DNA from: CAZCCV01 sp964497515
Lineage (GTDB): Bacteria; Armatimonadota; UBA5829; DTLH01
Assembly (NCBI GenBank): GCA_964497515.1
Contig: CAZCCV010000007.1
Location: forward strand, 15,798 to 79,797
Direction of reading: 5' to 3'
Length of the DNA stretch: 64,000 nt
Positions 34,226 to 43,853 of this stretch are shown piece by piece. Both the position numbers and the translations under genes were made by a program. Within the stretch, counting starts at the first letter, position 1. Each line of letters begins with the position of its first letter. The notes under the pieces were generated by a model, which had not been told where the DNA came from, ran no database searches, and worked only from the letters and a program-made list of their open reading frames with translations.

Positions 34226-35947
34226 TTAGGAGAATTCTTCTCCTACAAATACGCGTTTGCAGACCTCATCGGTTGTGGTTACACCTGACAGGAGTTTCTC
34301 GATGGTGTTCTCCCGCATCGTTATCATTCCTGCCTGCACTGCCAACTGCTTGACCTGGTCAGACGATGGCCTTGTGAGAATGAGCCGACGGATTTCGTCA
34401 TCGAGTGTCATTAACTCGGCAACGGCAATTCGCCCCTGATAACCACTTCCATCACAGTGACTGCACCCCTGTCCTCGATACATTTCGATCTCACTCGCCT
34501 GATCGCTTAAACCGAATGGAGCGAGCTCTTCCGGTGTCGGCGTGTACGGTGCCTTGCACCGCGGACAAACCACTCTGACCAACCGCTGTGCTACTACACC
34601 GATAACAGACGATCCGATAAGGAACGGTTCAACGCCCATATCGGTCAACCGTGTTACAGCGCTGGCAGCGTCATTGCAGTGAAGCGTTGAGAGTACAAGG
34701 TGTCCAGTCATCGCTGCTCGGAACGCAATCTCTGCAGTCTCCATGTCTCGAATCTCTCCGACTAGGATAATATCCGGGTCTTGGCGGAGTATTGAGCGGA
34801 GTTGTGCAGCGAATGTCAGACCTGCTCTAACGTTAATTGCTGACTGATTAATTCCCTCCAGTTCATACTCGATAGGATCTTCACAGGTCATAATGTTGAC
34901 GTCAGGCGATCTCAGCTTCATAAGGCTGGCGTAGAGCGTCGTAGTCTTTCCACTTCCTGTAGGTCCGGTTACCAGTATTATACCATAAGGCTTTTTGATC
35001 AGAGACTCATAGCCCTCCAAATCGTGTTCTGTAAATCCGATCTGCTCGAATTCAAATTTTTGGGCAGATTTGTCCAGAACTCTAAGAACTACTCGTTCTC
35101 CATACTGTACTGGAAGAGTAGATACACGAAGGTCAATTACACGGTTGTTTATACGAACGGCAATGCGTCCATCCTGAGGCATACGGCGTTCTGCTATATC
35201 GAGATCGGCCATAACCTTAACTCTGGAAGCCACCGCGGGCTGAAGAGATTTTGGGATGTTTCTAATATGATGCAGAGCGCCGTCTATACGGTAGCGAACC
35301 TCCATATGGTTCTGCCGTGGCTCGAGATGGATATCACTCGCCCGTCTTTTGACGGCCTCTTGCAGCATCAGGTTGACCGTGCGGATAATCGGCGCTTGGC
35401 CACTCTGCCGTTTGACTTCGTCGACCTCCTGCAAAGTCTCCTCTTCCTGCACCGAAATATCAGCATCACTGACAGCCTCTCGCATGGTATCAGCAATATC
35501 AGCGCCGCCCAACGAACCATAGACCTTATCCAGCGTAGATGCAATTCGAGACTCGCTCGAAAGCAACGGTTCGATTCGCTTTCTAGTCTCCCTTTGCACT
35601 GCGTCAATCGCTTCGACATCTAAAGGGTTGGTCATTGCAACAGCCAGTCTGCCATCGCTCGCACAAACCGGCACGAGGCGATATGTTCTTGCGATCGGCT
35701 CTGGAACCAAGCGGACAACTTGTGGGTCGATGCTATAATCACCAAGCTGAATATGCGCTATATCGAGCTGCAGTGCTCGAGCCTCAGCAATGTCATCCTC
35801 GTTCAATAGTCCGGCATCTGTTAGAACTTCGCCAAGTCTCTTATATGTAGTGCGCTGTTCCTGAAGAGCCCATTCCAATTGCTCTTCATCCAGCAATCCA
35901 GCGGAAACCAGAATATCTCCGAGCCTCTTTTTATAGAACGCTTGCAT
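34226..35947 (-). CDS. pilB: Type IV pilus assembly ATPase with MshEN domain (PilB/GspE)
   Basis: 573 residues. Hexameric extension ATPase. The N-terminus has two 24-residue MshEN motifs at 8-31 and 37-60 (RLGDILVSAGLLDEEQLEWA; RLGEVLTDAGLLNEDDIAEA), separated by exactly five residues, the layout of c-di-GMP-binding MshEN domains. Walker A is GPTGSGKTTTLY, the Asp box CEDPIEYELEGINQ, Walker B DPDIILVGEIRDMETAE and the His box TGHLVLSTLHCNDA. A tetracysteine zinc site is CPRCKAPY ... CSHCDGSGY. Start overlaps the CheB-like stop (TAATG). Confidence 0.95.
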   Translation of the reverse strand: MQAFYKKRLGDILVSAGLLDEEQLEWALQEQRTTYKRLGEVLTDAGLLNEDDIAEARALQLDIAHIQLGDYSIDPQVVRLVPEPIARTYRLVPVCASDGRLAVAMTNPLDVEAIDAVQRETRKRIEPLLSSESRIASTLDKVYGSLGGADIADTMREAVSDADISVQEEETLQEVDEVKRQSGQAPIIRTVNLMLQEAVKRRASDIHLEPRQNHMEVRYRIDGALHHIRNIPKSLQPAVASRVKVMADLDIAERRMPQDGRIAVRINNRVIDLRVSTLPVQYGERVVLRVLDKSAQKFEFEQIGFTEHDLEGYESLIKKPYGIILVTGPTGSGKTTTLYASLMKLRSPDVNIMTCEDPIEYELEGINQSAINVRAGLTFAAQLRSILRQDPDIILVGEIRDMETAEIAFRAAMTGHLVLSTLHCNDAASAVTRLTDMGVEPFLIGSSVIGVVAQRLVRVVCPRCKAPYTPTPEELAPFGLSDQASEIEMYRGQGCSHCDGSGYQGRIAVAELMTLDDEIRRLILTRPSSDQVKQLAVQAGMITMRENTIEKLLSGVTTTDEVCKRVFVGEEFS

Positions 35948-36591
35948 TACATATCCCCCACGATATCAATTATTCGATCGGGTATACTCCACAACGGAAC
36001 CGATTCATCCACTACCCCAGCGTCTACCGCGAGACGAGGCATGTCGTAAACGATAGATGATGATTCATCCTGCGCCAGCGTTTTTCCACCCTTCTCGCGA
36101 ATTGCGCGAAGACCGTCTTTGCCATCATCGCCGATGCCAGTGAGAAGAACACCGATAGTTCTTGGCCCAAACGCTGCTGCGGCCGAAGCCATCGTTTCAG
36201 AGACCCGCTTCCGCATCTTTTCGATAGATGCGCCCACGTCCTCTACTTTAACAGAGTGCGTGATTATCGAAGGTGTCTCTGTTGTTTGAACGGTAAGATA
36301 AGTCTCTCCGGGGGCAATGAGGGCTGACCCGGATCTGATGGTCTGACTGTCTTCTGCTTCCTCAACCTCAAGTTCCGACAGACCATTCAGTTGTCGCGCA
36401 AGAAGTCTGGTAAAACCGGGCCTCATCTGCTGAACAACTATTACTGAAGCTTGGAAACCCGCTGGAAACTGGGGGATGATCTGTGCCAGGGCCGTCGGGC
36501 CCCCGGTGGTTGCGCCGATTACAACTACTGCTCGTGGAGAATATACTCGGCCGTTAGTATTCTCCCGAGACTCTTGCGTTAACTGCTGCAT
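35947..36591 (-). CDS. CheB-type methylesterase-like protein, active site altered
   Basis: 214 residues, a CheB catalytic domain with no receiver domain. The fold is clear (VVVIGATTGGPTALAQII; SVIVVQQMRPGFTRLL; IGVLLTGIGDDGKDGLRAI; IREKGGKTLAQDESSSIVYD). Family triad is Ser (GASTGG), His (QHMP) and Asp (GNDG). Here the Ser is Thr28, the His is Gln55, and only Asp156 remains, so esterase activity is probably lost. No chemoreceptor or CheR is nearby. One-base TAATG overlap ties it to pilB. A binding or regulatory role toward the pilus motor is inferred. Confidence 0.8.
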   Translation of the reverse strand: MQQLTQESRENTNGRVYSPRAVVVIGATTGGPTALAQIIPQFPAGFQASVIVVQQMRPGFTRLLARQLNGLSELEVEEAEDSQTIRSGSALIAPGETYLTVQTTETPSIITHSVKVEDVGASIEKMRKRVSETMASAAAAFGPRTIGVLLTGIGDDGKDGLRAIREKGGKTLAQDESSSIVYDMPRLAVDAGVVDESVPLWSIPDRIIDIVGDM

Positions 36592-36680
36592 AACTCACTC
36601 CGCTTGTTTCAGGCGGCGGAGGAGTTGCGCCTCCGCTCAGCCAGCCACTATATGTGATTTCAGGCACGGAATCAGAATAC

Positions 36681-37538
36681 TCATCGCTCGGCCTCTACAA
36701 CAATTTTCTGGCCGTCAGTCCGGACTGTTATCGTGCCATTCCTATCAGTCCTAAATAGCGATGCTCCGGTGTGTTCTGTTGCAAGCCTGCTAAGAGTGCT
36801 TTTGTCGGGCTCACCGGCTTTTGCAGAAATAATGCAATACTGTGGCCGAACGAGCCTGAGAAACTCAAGAGATGTGCTGTCTGCTTTGCCATGATAGGCA
36901 ACTTTCAGCACCTCAGACTCAATGTCCACATGACTTGCGATCAGACTCGCTTCTCCCTCACGCCTGATATCTCCAGGCAGGAGAACTCTTACCCTCCCAT
37001 ATACTAATCGAACAACTACAGAATTGTTAGCCGAATCCGATACAGTACCGTGGAGCTGTTGCTCGCTAGGAGCCAACACCTCCAACCTCGCCTGTGAATC
37101 CAACCTGAACTCCATACCTCTCACAGCACGGTGATAAGGTATATTCTGATCTTCTATCGTCTTCAGAACTTTCCGGTGCAGATCGGAATCGCCTAAATAT
37201 CCACTGTCCAGCACTCCGTAAACTGGGAACGCCTTGAGCACATCTGGCATACCGCCCAAATGGTCTCTCTCCGGATGGGTCATTACGACCAAATCGAGTC
37301 GTTTGATACCCAGCCTGCGAAGGTAGTCAACTATGCCTTCACCACACGATGGACCACCTGCGTCGACCAGTGCAGTCGCACCCTCTGGGGTGCGAATTAG
37401 CACACAGTCTCCCTGTCCTACGTTCATAAACTCAATACAAACCGCAGGTCCTAGAGAGACTGTAGGCTCCTTAAACCCAAGCCATGTTCCCAGCGCAAGC
37501 GCTGTGACCAGTAGTATTATCGGCACAAGGTAGCGCAT
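36681..37538 (-). CDS. ComEC-like metallo-beta-lactamase fold hydrolase
   Basis: 285 residues. An N-terminal hydrophobic segment (YLVPIILLVTALALGTWLGF) leads to a metallo-beta-lactamase domain like the C-terminal part of the DNA-uptake protein ComEC: FMNVGQGDCVLIRTPEG, VDAGG, zinc-binding MTHPERDHLGG and VLLPGDIRR. The competence and membrane domains of full ComEC are absent. An exported nuclease-like enzyme is possible; some stand-alone ComEC-like proteins act on extracellular DNA. The neighbouring pilus genes make a competence link attractive, not proven. Confidence 0.8.
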   Translation of the reverse strand: MRYLVPIILLVTALALGTWLGFKEPTVSLGPAVCIEFMNVGQGDCVLIRTPEGATALVDAGGPSCGEGIVDYLRRLGIKRLDLVVMTHPERDHLGGMPDVLKAFPVYGVLDSGYLGDSDLHRKVLKTIEDQNIPYHRAVRGMEFRLDSQARLEVLAPSEQQLHGTVSDSANNSVVVRLVYGRVRVLLPGDIRREGEASLIASHVDIESEVLKVAYHGKADSTSLEFLRLVRPQYCIISAKAGEPDKSTLSRLATEHTGASLFRTDRNGTITVRTDGQKIVVEAER

Positions 37539-37691
37539 ATTCTAATTGAATCTGATCCTGGTTTCATTTAGCATTCTCTCGACCGCACCTCTATGGTAAT
37601 CGCGATCACTTGTTCAGTCAAACAATAGGAGCAGAAATAGTGTGAAATGTGCGGATTGGATGACGAATCAATACAGGTTACAGTAATGACA

Positions 37692-37727
37692 ATCAGGGGT
37701 CGAAAGCATCTGTTTCCGACCCCTGAT
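37692..37727 (-). terminator. Terminator of the porin-like gene
   Basis: Perfect 11-bp stem (ATCAGGGGTCG / CGACCCCTGAT) with a 14-base loop, 33 bases past the stop of the leftward porin gene. The tail is only moderately U-rich. Confidence 0.6.
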
Positions 37728-37759
37728 CCACCAACAACTATCTAAGAGTTCTTCAGCAA

Positions 37760-38887
37760 TTAGAAGCTTACAAACAACTCAACGAATCCGATGTTGTTCT
37801 TGACCCCAATGCCTGTATCACTATCTTCTTTGTTGATCTCATACTCATACTGCACCCACATACCTTTTCGGATTGGTTGCACGGCAGACAGTGTAATCTG
37901 CTTGAGATCCCAAGACAACTGGTTAGCAGTCTTTGCGACGTCGAACGTCTGTCGCGAGTATCGTGCGTAGAACTTCCAACTGTCGGCAGACTCGTAGCCA
38001 AGCAGAACGTTCCAAGCGTCGGAACCGAGTTCACTGATCTTAGCATCATAGTACTCGCCCTGAGCAAGCAATCCTGAAGGACACTTGAGCTGAAGATCCG
38101 CTCCGAGCAGACGACGTGTCTTAGATGTCGTCGAAGCTGGGAGCAATGACGGTGTACCGCCAGGTGTCAGCGGATTAGTAGCCGATGAGGTAGTGAGGTT
38201 CACCAGATCTCGGTCATCGATGCTACCGAACAGCCCGGAGACACCACCTTTGATGCGTCCATCGTTCCACTTGCCAACGATTCTGGCACTTACGGCCAAC
38301 CTCTGGCTCATATCGTTCTGTGTATCTCTAAGTGCAAGGTGCTTTACCGTATGGTCGGCAGCTCGCGCAGATTCTGCCTGCACATCACCGATAGGTCTTG
38401 ACCCTAGTCTCAGCGACTGGTGAATAGATACACCGAAATCGAGCGACTCTTTTTGCACTAGGTACTGCGCACCCTGAATCCTGTCCTGCGTAAACGACTC
38501 GGCACCTGGACTATAATTGCTGGTTTTTCTGTTTCCCAATGTCGGAGTCAGCCCGAAAGTGAAATTTCGGCCTTTTCCTACACGAAGCCGTCCCATACCG
38601 ACAGGAGTCTCATAGTAAGTGCTGTCTACCAGAACGGCGTTGTTGGACAGCGATGGATGATACTGCAACTCAGCATAAGCTATGCTGTCGTTCGGCAGAT
38701 TGGCCTTGGCACAGAGTGCCAACCTCTCAGCCCTGAATTGTAGTGTTGATCCCTCAGGAATGTACACCCGGTTCTGCATATAGCCAGTAACCTGGATGCG
38801 GGGTGCAGCTTCCTCGGCCACTACGGCGGCGCATATGCCGAGCAATACGACAATTGCAGCCACTACAAGAGTCTTTCTTGAAACCAA
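37760..38887 (-). CDS. Porin-like outer-membrane beta-barrel protein
   Basis: 375 residues. Signal peptide MVSRKTLVVAAIVVLLGICAAVVA is followed by alternating-residue strands through the whole length and a terminal aromatic (GFVELFVSF), the insertion signature for barrel proteins. Strand content (LQFRAERLALCAKANLPND; SWKFYARYSRQTFDVAK; QYEYEINKEDS) recalls phosphate-selective or OprO/P-type porins, about 16 strands. Its presence, with LptA/LptC, indicates a true outer membrane. Substrate unknown. Confidence 0.75.
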   Translation of the reverse strand: MVSRKTLVVAAIVVLLGICAAVVAEEAAPRIQVTGYMQNRVYIPEGSTLQFRAERLALCAKANLPNDSIAYAELQYHPSLSNNAVLVDSTYYETPVGMGRLRVGKGRNFTFGLTPTLGNRKTSNYSPGAESFTQDRIQGAQYLVQKESLDFGVSIHQSLRLGSRPIGDVQAESARAADHTVKHLALRDTQNDMSQRLAVSARIVGKWNDGRIKGGVSGLFGSIDDRDLVNLTTSSATNPLTPGGTPSLLPASTTSKTRRLLGADLQLKCPSGLLAQGEYYDAKISELGSDAWNVLLGYESADSWKFYARYSRQTFDVAKTANQLSWDLKQITLSAVQPIRKGMWVQYEYEINKEDSDTGIGVKNNIGFVELFVSF

Positions 38888-38973
38888 TACCTTTCCTCCT
38901 AATCAGCGTCTATGCGATCATATGTGAAACTATTATCGGTAGACGCAACAATAATCTGTTCATTGCATTAGCA

Positions 38974-39405
38974 TCAAATAGCGTGCAAAGCGTCACCGGG
39001 CAGGATTCTCGCACCACCTTCCTGCAGAGCAGAAATAGCTTCAGCGACCGGATCGATTCTGAACACCACAATGGCGTTCTTGCCAGAAGTCCCAACGAAT
39101 GCATACATATACTCTATGTTCAGATTCTTTGCAGAAAGCATATCGATGATGCCGGCTAGCCCTCCCGGTTCGTCAGGAACCTCCACAGCAAGAACCTCAG
39201 TCTGCTTGACCGTGAACCCACCTTCGGCAAGCACTTCTGATGCGTGTTTTGGGTCGTCGACAATCAATCTCAACAACCCATAGTCCAAAGTATCCGCAAT
39301 TGATAGCGCTCGGATATTGACGTTGTTATCCGCAAGCGCACGAGTAACGTCGGACAATCTGCCTGACTTGTTTTCTAAGAAAACCGTAAGCTGGTTGACT
39401 CTCAT
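38974..39405 (-). CDS. Tandem ACT-domain protein
   Basis: 143 residues, two ACT domains: 1-65 (QLTVFLENKSGRLSDVTRAL) and 70-140 (VLAVEVPDEPGGLAGIIDML). ACT domains bind small ligands such as amino acids. ACT proteins of this type are often encoded beside phenylacetate-CoA ligase-like enzymes; here the ATGA overlap with paaK is exact. Likely a feedback sensor for that enzyme. Confidence 0.9.
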   Translation of the reverse strand: MRVNQLTVFLENKSGRLSDVTRALADNNVNIRALSIADTLDYGLLRLIVDDPKHASEVLAEGGFTVKQTEVLAVEVPDEPGGLAGIIDMLSAKNLNIEYMYAFVGTSGKNAIVVFRIDPVAEAISALQEGGARILPGDALHAI

Positions 39406-40712
39406 TTTTGTAAGTCCCTCCGATCGATGACTCTCTTGGACTTGCCTTCACTTCTGGCAATAGTCTTCGGTTCGACTAATCTGACTCGAAGTGAAATACT
39501 GAGCATACTTTCGAGTTCCGCAACGATCTTGCGCTCAATAGACTCCATCCGCCGGACTTCGTCAGACACCATATCTGGCGATACTTCGACCCATATCTCC
39601 AATTGGTCCATTCGGCCTAGCTCGCGGTCGACAACAATTGCATAATGAGGTTCCGTTCCCTCGACACCGACCAGCACCGCCTCGATTTGGGATGGAAATA
39701 CGTTCACTCCGCGGATAATGAGCATATCGTCAGTTCTTCCAAGCACCCTGCTCATCCTGCAGAACACTCTACCACATTCGCACAATGAATCATTGATAAA
39801 GGTAACGTCGCGGGTTCGATACCTGAGCAGCGGCAATGCCTCTTTGGTAAGTGAAGTAAAAACGAGCTCGCCTTTCGCCCCAGCAGGAAGAGACTCGCCA
39901 GTTGCAGGGTCTATAATCTCGGGGAAGAAATGATCTTCGGCAACGTGCAGCCCGGACTTTTCCATACACTCATACGACACACCAGGCCCTATGACCTCAG
40001 AAAGCCCGTAGATGTCCAGCGCGTCGATGCCCAGCTTGTTTTCGATCTCCTGCCGCATAACGTCAGACCACGGTTCAGCACCGAAAAACCCCGCCTTAAG
40101 TGGCAGAGCTGCAGCATTAATCCCCTGCTCCGCGGCAGCTTCTGCCAAAAGAACCGCATACGACGGAGTACAACACAGAACCGTGCTGCCAAAATCCTGC
40201 ATTAACTGCAACTGACGCACCGTATTGCCGCCCGAAATCGGCACCACCGAGGCACCGATACGTTCTGCGCCGTAGTGTGCGCCGAGGCCACCAGTAAAGA
40301 GCCCGTAGCCATAGGCGTTCTGTACGACATCGCCTCTAACGGTGCCCCCCGCACCAAGAGTGCGAGCCATAACTTCAGCCCAGACTTCTATATCGTTTCT
40401 GGTGTAACCTACGACAGTCTGTTTTCCTGTGGTTCCGGAACTCGCGTGGATTCGGACAACCTGATCCAGCGGAACAGCAAACATTCCGAACGGATAGTTC
40501 TCTCTGAAGTCTTCTTTCGTGGTAAAGGGGATCTTCGAAATATCGTCTATGGTCTGGATATCGTTTGGTGATAGCCCTATACTGTCAAACTTTTTGCGAT
40601 AAAGTGGTACATTATTATACGCACGAGTTACTGTCTCCCTCAAGCGCTCTCCCTGCAGTTTTCGCAGTTCGTCTTCGTGCATACACTCAACTTCTTTATT
40701 CCAATAGTACAT
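39402..40712 (-). CDS. paaK: Phenylacetate--CoA ligase
   Basis: 436 residues. Adenylate-forming enzyme that makes phenylacetyl-CoA or a related aryl-CoA. Motifs: MYYWNKEVECM start, YNNVPLYRKKFDSIG, P-loop HASSGTTGKQTVVGYT, YGLSEVIGPGVSYEC and GRTDDMLIIRGVNVFPSQIE. No other paa pathway genes are visible, so this may be an auxiliary indolepyruvate or aromatic-acid degradation ligase as in many anaerobes. Ends with the ACT gene overlapping. Confidence 0.9.
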   Translation of the reverse strand: MYYWNKEVECMHEDELRKLQGERLRETVTRAYNNVPLYRKKFDSIGLSPNDIQTIDDISKIPFTTKEDFRENYPFGMFAVPLDQVVRIHASSGTTGKQTVVGYTRNDIEVWAEVMARTLGAGGTVRGDVVQNAYGYGLFTGGLGAHYGAERIGASVVPISGGNTVRQLQLMQDFGSTVLCCTPSYAVLLAEAAAEQGINAAALPLKAGFFGAEPWSDVMRQEIENKLGIDALDIYGLSEVIGPGVSYECMEKSGLHVAEDHFFPEIIDPATGESLPAGAKGELVFTSLTKEALPLLRYRTRDVTFINDSLCECGRVFCRMSRVLGRTDDMLIIRGVNVFPSQIEAVLVGVEGTEPHYAIVVDRELGRMDQLEIWVEVSPDMVSDEVRRMESIERKIVAELESMLSISLRVRLVEPKTIARSEGKSKRVIDRRDLQK

Positions 40713-40771
40713 CCGATTTCTACCCTGTCTCGACCTACAACACTGTAACAGTCTTCATTACTTTCGGTTGA

Positions 40772-41905
40772 TTATTCTAACACGTCTGAATGCAGTTTTA
40801 TGTAAACCCTCGGGACACGTTTGCCGATAGATGTTAGCACATCGTGAGGTACTGTCTCTAGTGTCCGTGCAGCGCCCTCAACCGAGAGATAGTCGTAACC
40901 TCCACCTAGGAGCACCACCTCATCTCCCACGGCAACTTCCGGTACCTCTGTAACATCGACGAGTATCTGATCCATACACACCCGCCCAACAACCGGAGCA
41001 CGATAACCCTTGACGGCGACATCTCCACAATTCGATAGCTTGCGGCTATAGCCATCTGCATAACCGATGGGAAGAGTGGCGACTTTCGTCCGGCGCGTTG
41101 TTGTAAAAGTCCGTCCGTAGCTAATCGTTTTTCCTGGCGGCAGTTCCTTCACATACGCAATGTTCGTAACCAGAGTAAGAGCAGGTGTCAGATTGACTGT
41201 TCTATTTACATCTGGTGATGGATACCATCCGTAAGCAGCAATTCCCGGCCGAACCATATCATAGTGCGACAAAGGATAATCCATTATCGCCCCACTGTTT
41301 GCGGTGTGGGCGATTGGTGGTAGGATTCGGCGCTCCCGCAGTTGGCTCAATACCTCACTAAAGATAGTCATTTGACTCTTTGTAAAGGATCTATCGGGTT
41401 CATCCGAAGAAGCAAAATGAGTAAAGATGCCCTCCACGACGACGAACGGCAATTCCGATACAGCTGCAACCAGTTCTACAGCTTCTTCGGCTGGCACGCC
41501 TACTCGCCCCATCCCTGTATCCACTTTTATGTGGACGCGCACTGGCTTCTGCAGCTTTGAAGCAGCAACAGAAAGATCCGAAGCTGCGGAGAGTTCGCAG
41601 ACGGTAGCTGAGATGTCGCTACTGATAATGTCGTCAGCGGAACTCGAAGAAGCGCACCCAAAGACTAATACGGGAGCCCTAATGCCATTGTCTCTTAGTT
41701 CAACGGCCTCATCAACGCTCGCAACCCCAAGCATATCGGCGCCGGCGGATAGCGCTGCCCTACTGATCCGAACAGAACCGTGACCGTAGCCATCGGCCTT
41801 CACTGCAGGCATTATTCTTACTTTGGGCCCGACGTGTGCCTTGATTGCCCGGATATTACGTGCAATTGCGTCGAGGTCTACTATCATTCGAGTTGGTCTG
41901 TGCAT
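40772..41905 (-). CDS. alr: Alanine racemase
   Basis: 377 residues. PLP enzyme making D-alanine for peptidoglycan. The PLP lysine is K36 in MPAVKADGYGHG; the Tyr of PIGYADGYSR is the second base; MGRVGVPAEEAVEL and VCMDQILVDVTEV are conserved. Length and start normal. Neighbours are metabolic genes, with no cell-wall genes next to it. Confidence 0.95.
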   Translation of the reverse strand: MHRPTRMIVDLDAIARNIRAIKAHVGPKVRIMPAVKADGYGHGSVRISRAALSAGADMLGVASVDEAVELRDNGIRAPVLVFGCASSSSADDIISSDISATVCELSAASDLSVAASKLQKPVRVHIKVDTGMGRVGVPAEEAVELVAAVSELPFVVVEGIFTHFASSDEPDRSFTKSQMTIFSEVLSQLRERRILPPIAHTANSGAIMDYPLSHYDMVRPGIAAYGWYPSPDVNRTVNLTPALTLVTNIAYVKELPPGKTISYGRTFTTTRRTKVATLPIGYADGYSRKLSNCGDVAVKGYRAPVVGRVCMDQILVDVTEVPEVAVGDEVVLLGGGYDYLSVEGAARTLETVPHDVLTSIGKRVPRVYIKLHSDVLE

Positions 41906-41953
41906 CTAGAGAATATCCATATGACAATAATTGGATTGCCTCGTTGTATTGGA

Positions 41954-42853
41954 TTACTCGGCAACTACAGGATTCCTGAGAACGCCAATCTTTTCTACGT
42001 AAGCTTCCATAACATCCCCGGGAACAACTGGCTTCATACCTTCTGGAGTACCCATAGCTATAACATCTCCGGGGTTCAACGTCACGTACTGAGATATCCA
42101 GGAGATAACATAAGGAACTTTGAATGTCAGGCTCCTGGTATTGTCTTTCTGTCGGATTTCACCGTTTACTCTCATTGCAAGATCCAATTCCAGAGGTTCA
42201 TCAATCCCGTTTGCGAGCAGCACGTAAGGCCCCATAGGACAGAATGTGTCAATTCCTTTCGACCGAAACCACGGCAGCGATACCGCGATATCCCGTTGCT
42301 GCAATTCTCTGGCGGTGACATCGTTTATGATGGTGTAACCTGCGATGTAGTCATTTGCATCTCCCTCGGAGATGTTCGACCCTTGCCTGGCGATAATTAC
42401 AGCCAACTCCACCTCCGGGTCTACACGAGAAAGTGACTTCTTGTATATCACGGGATCTTCTGGACCAACAACCGAAGTTGATGCTTTTGAGAAGAAAATC
42501 GGCTCACTTGGAAGCTCACCAGCGTGCTCAATAGCGTGGGCTGGAAAATTCCGACCAAGTGCATATATCGCAGGAGGTCTAGGAATTGGAGCCAACAACC
42601 TGTAGTTCTCAGCCACAAAGAGCTCTTCATATAATCCGGTGCTATCAGCGAACTCTTCAATATACTCGAAAATACCGGCTTCAAACTCGCCTGATTCGAT
42701 CATCTGCTGAATAGAACAAGGAGATTGAACCTCTTCACCAGACACTGCCTGATGAACCTGCAATGTGCGCGTGAAATCCAGAAGACATTCTTCCTTGACT
42801 ATCCCAATCCCACACTTGCCAGTTTCAATTGTCTGATAGTTCGCTATTCTCAC
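41954..42853 (-). CDS. Fumarylacetoacetate hydrolase family protein
   Basis: 299 residues. Family of C-C bond hydrolases and decarboxylases (fumarylpyruvate, acylpyruvate, 2-keto acids). The metal-binding glutamates are in KSLSRVDPEVELAVII, with YALGRNFPAHAIEH, SKASTSVVGPED and GIDTFCPMGPYV. Start GTG overlaps the upstream esterase stop (GTGA). With paaK close by, aromatic-acid breakdown is a reasonable but unproven context. Confidence 0.9.
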   Translation of the reverse strand: MRIANYQTIETGKCGIGIVKEECLLDFTRTLQVHQAVSGEEVQSPCSIQQMIESGEFEAGIFEYIEEFADSTGLYEELFVAENYRLLAPIPRPPAIYALGRNFPAHAIEHAGELPSEPIFFSKASTSVVGPEDPVIYKKSLSRVDPEVELAVIIARQGSNISEGDANDYIAGYTIINDVTARELQQRDIAVSLPWFRSKGIDTFCPMGPYVLLANGIDEPLELDLAMRVNGEIRQKDNTRSLTFKVPYVISWISQYVTLNPGDVIAMGTPEGMKPVVPGDVMEAYVEKIGVLRNPVVAE

Positions 42854-43785
42854 AGGGAAACCTCATCGCTTAGTTTACGCTTTTCGCAGTTGTTCGGCAA
42901 GCGAGAATGCTTAACAAAGAACTCCCAAATCGAGTTGACAGCGACGAGTTTGTCAGTTGCTTTCCCGACAATGCGCTCCGAGAGACTGTTGTGCCCACCG
43001 GGCCATACGTGCCCGTGGCCTTCTATAGCGTAGAGCAGAGCTTCTGTTCCATCCGCACGTTTGCAGAAACTGTGCACTTCAACGCCGTCAACTTCCAAGA
43101 TTAGTGCAGGAGGTGCTTCACAGCCGAGCATCTGAGACCAAGTAGAAACAGAATCTTGAATCGCGGGCTGAACGACTGTCTGTCCCCACGGGATAGTGAC
43201 TGTGCCACCGTTAAACGGGTTCAATGGGTCGGATTTCCCAGAAATAGCGAGCAATGATACGGGAGGTTCGAGTCTTGCAGTACGAACCCAGAGATGCCCT
43301 GAAACCGGAGCAACTGCAGCCACAATGTCGGCCAATTCGACGCCGGTTCTATACGTCATTGAAGCCCCATTTGAAAACTCTGTAATAAAGATTCTATCGT
43401 TATCTATAACATACTTCGACTGAATACTGGCTATCACTTGCCTGATGAAGGAGATGTCGTCTATACCAGACCTATCTGCATAGCCGCGATTTGAACCGTC
43501 AATCCATACCTGTGGATTTTTGAGAAACGATGGTTGTTGTGATTGATCTGGCCTGGTGGCCTCTGGATATGCTACCAAGAACCCTTCATCCTCTGATTTC
43601 TGGTTCCAGCCAGTATCTTTTGCCGCCACAACAGCCGTCCCGCCAGCACCGTGAAGAACAATCAACAGTGGTACAGGGCTATTCTCTCGATAGGACTCCG
43701 GAACATACAGCAAGTATTTGCGCCGGAAACCCTCGACCTCTAATTGAATCAACTGTATTCCAAGTCTTTTACTGTCTTTTTTCAT
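42850..43785 (-). CDS. Poly(3-hydroxybutyrate) depolymerase/LpqC-like esterase
   Basis: 311 residues from ATG 43785. Longer reading to GTG 43908 would run through the terminator at 43854-43877, so it is rejected; no good SD is seen and the start remains uncertain. The alpha/beta-hydrolase core is plain: PVPLLIVLHGAGGTAVVAAK, DNDRIFITEFSNGASMTYRT and YAIEGHGHVWPGG. The family nucleophile elbow is GxSNGG; here it is E-F-S-N-G-A, keeping the Ser but not the flanking Gly residues. No signal peptide. Confidence 0.75.
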   Translation of the reverse strand: MKKDSKRLGIQLIQLEVEGFRRKYLLYVPESYRENSPVPLLIVLHGAGGTAVVAAKDTGWNQKSEDEGFLVAYPEATRPDQSQQPSFLKNPQVWIDGSNRGYADRSGIDDISFIRQVIASIQSKYVIDNDRIFITEFSNGASMTYRTGVELADIVAAVAPVSGHLWVRTARLEPPVSLLAISGKSDPLNPFNGGTVTIPWGQTVVQPAIQDSVSTWSQMLGCEAPPALILEVDGVEVHSFCKRADGTEALLYAIEGHGHVWPGGHNSLSERIVGKATDKLVAVNSIWEFFVKHSRLPNNCEKRKLSDEVSL

Positions 43786-43853
43786 ATCAGGTACGAATAG
43801 TGCTTCTGATTCTCCACCTTTTTGCACTCCATTTGTAGAACAAGCAAAAGAAA

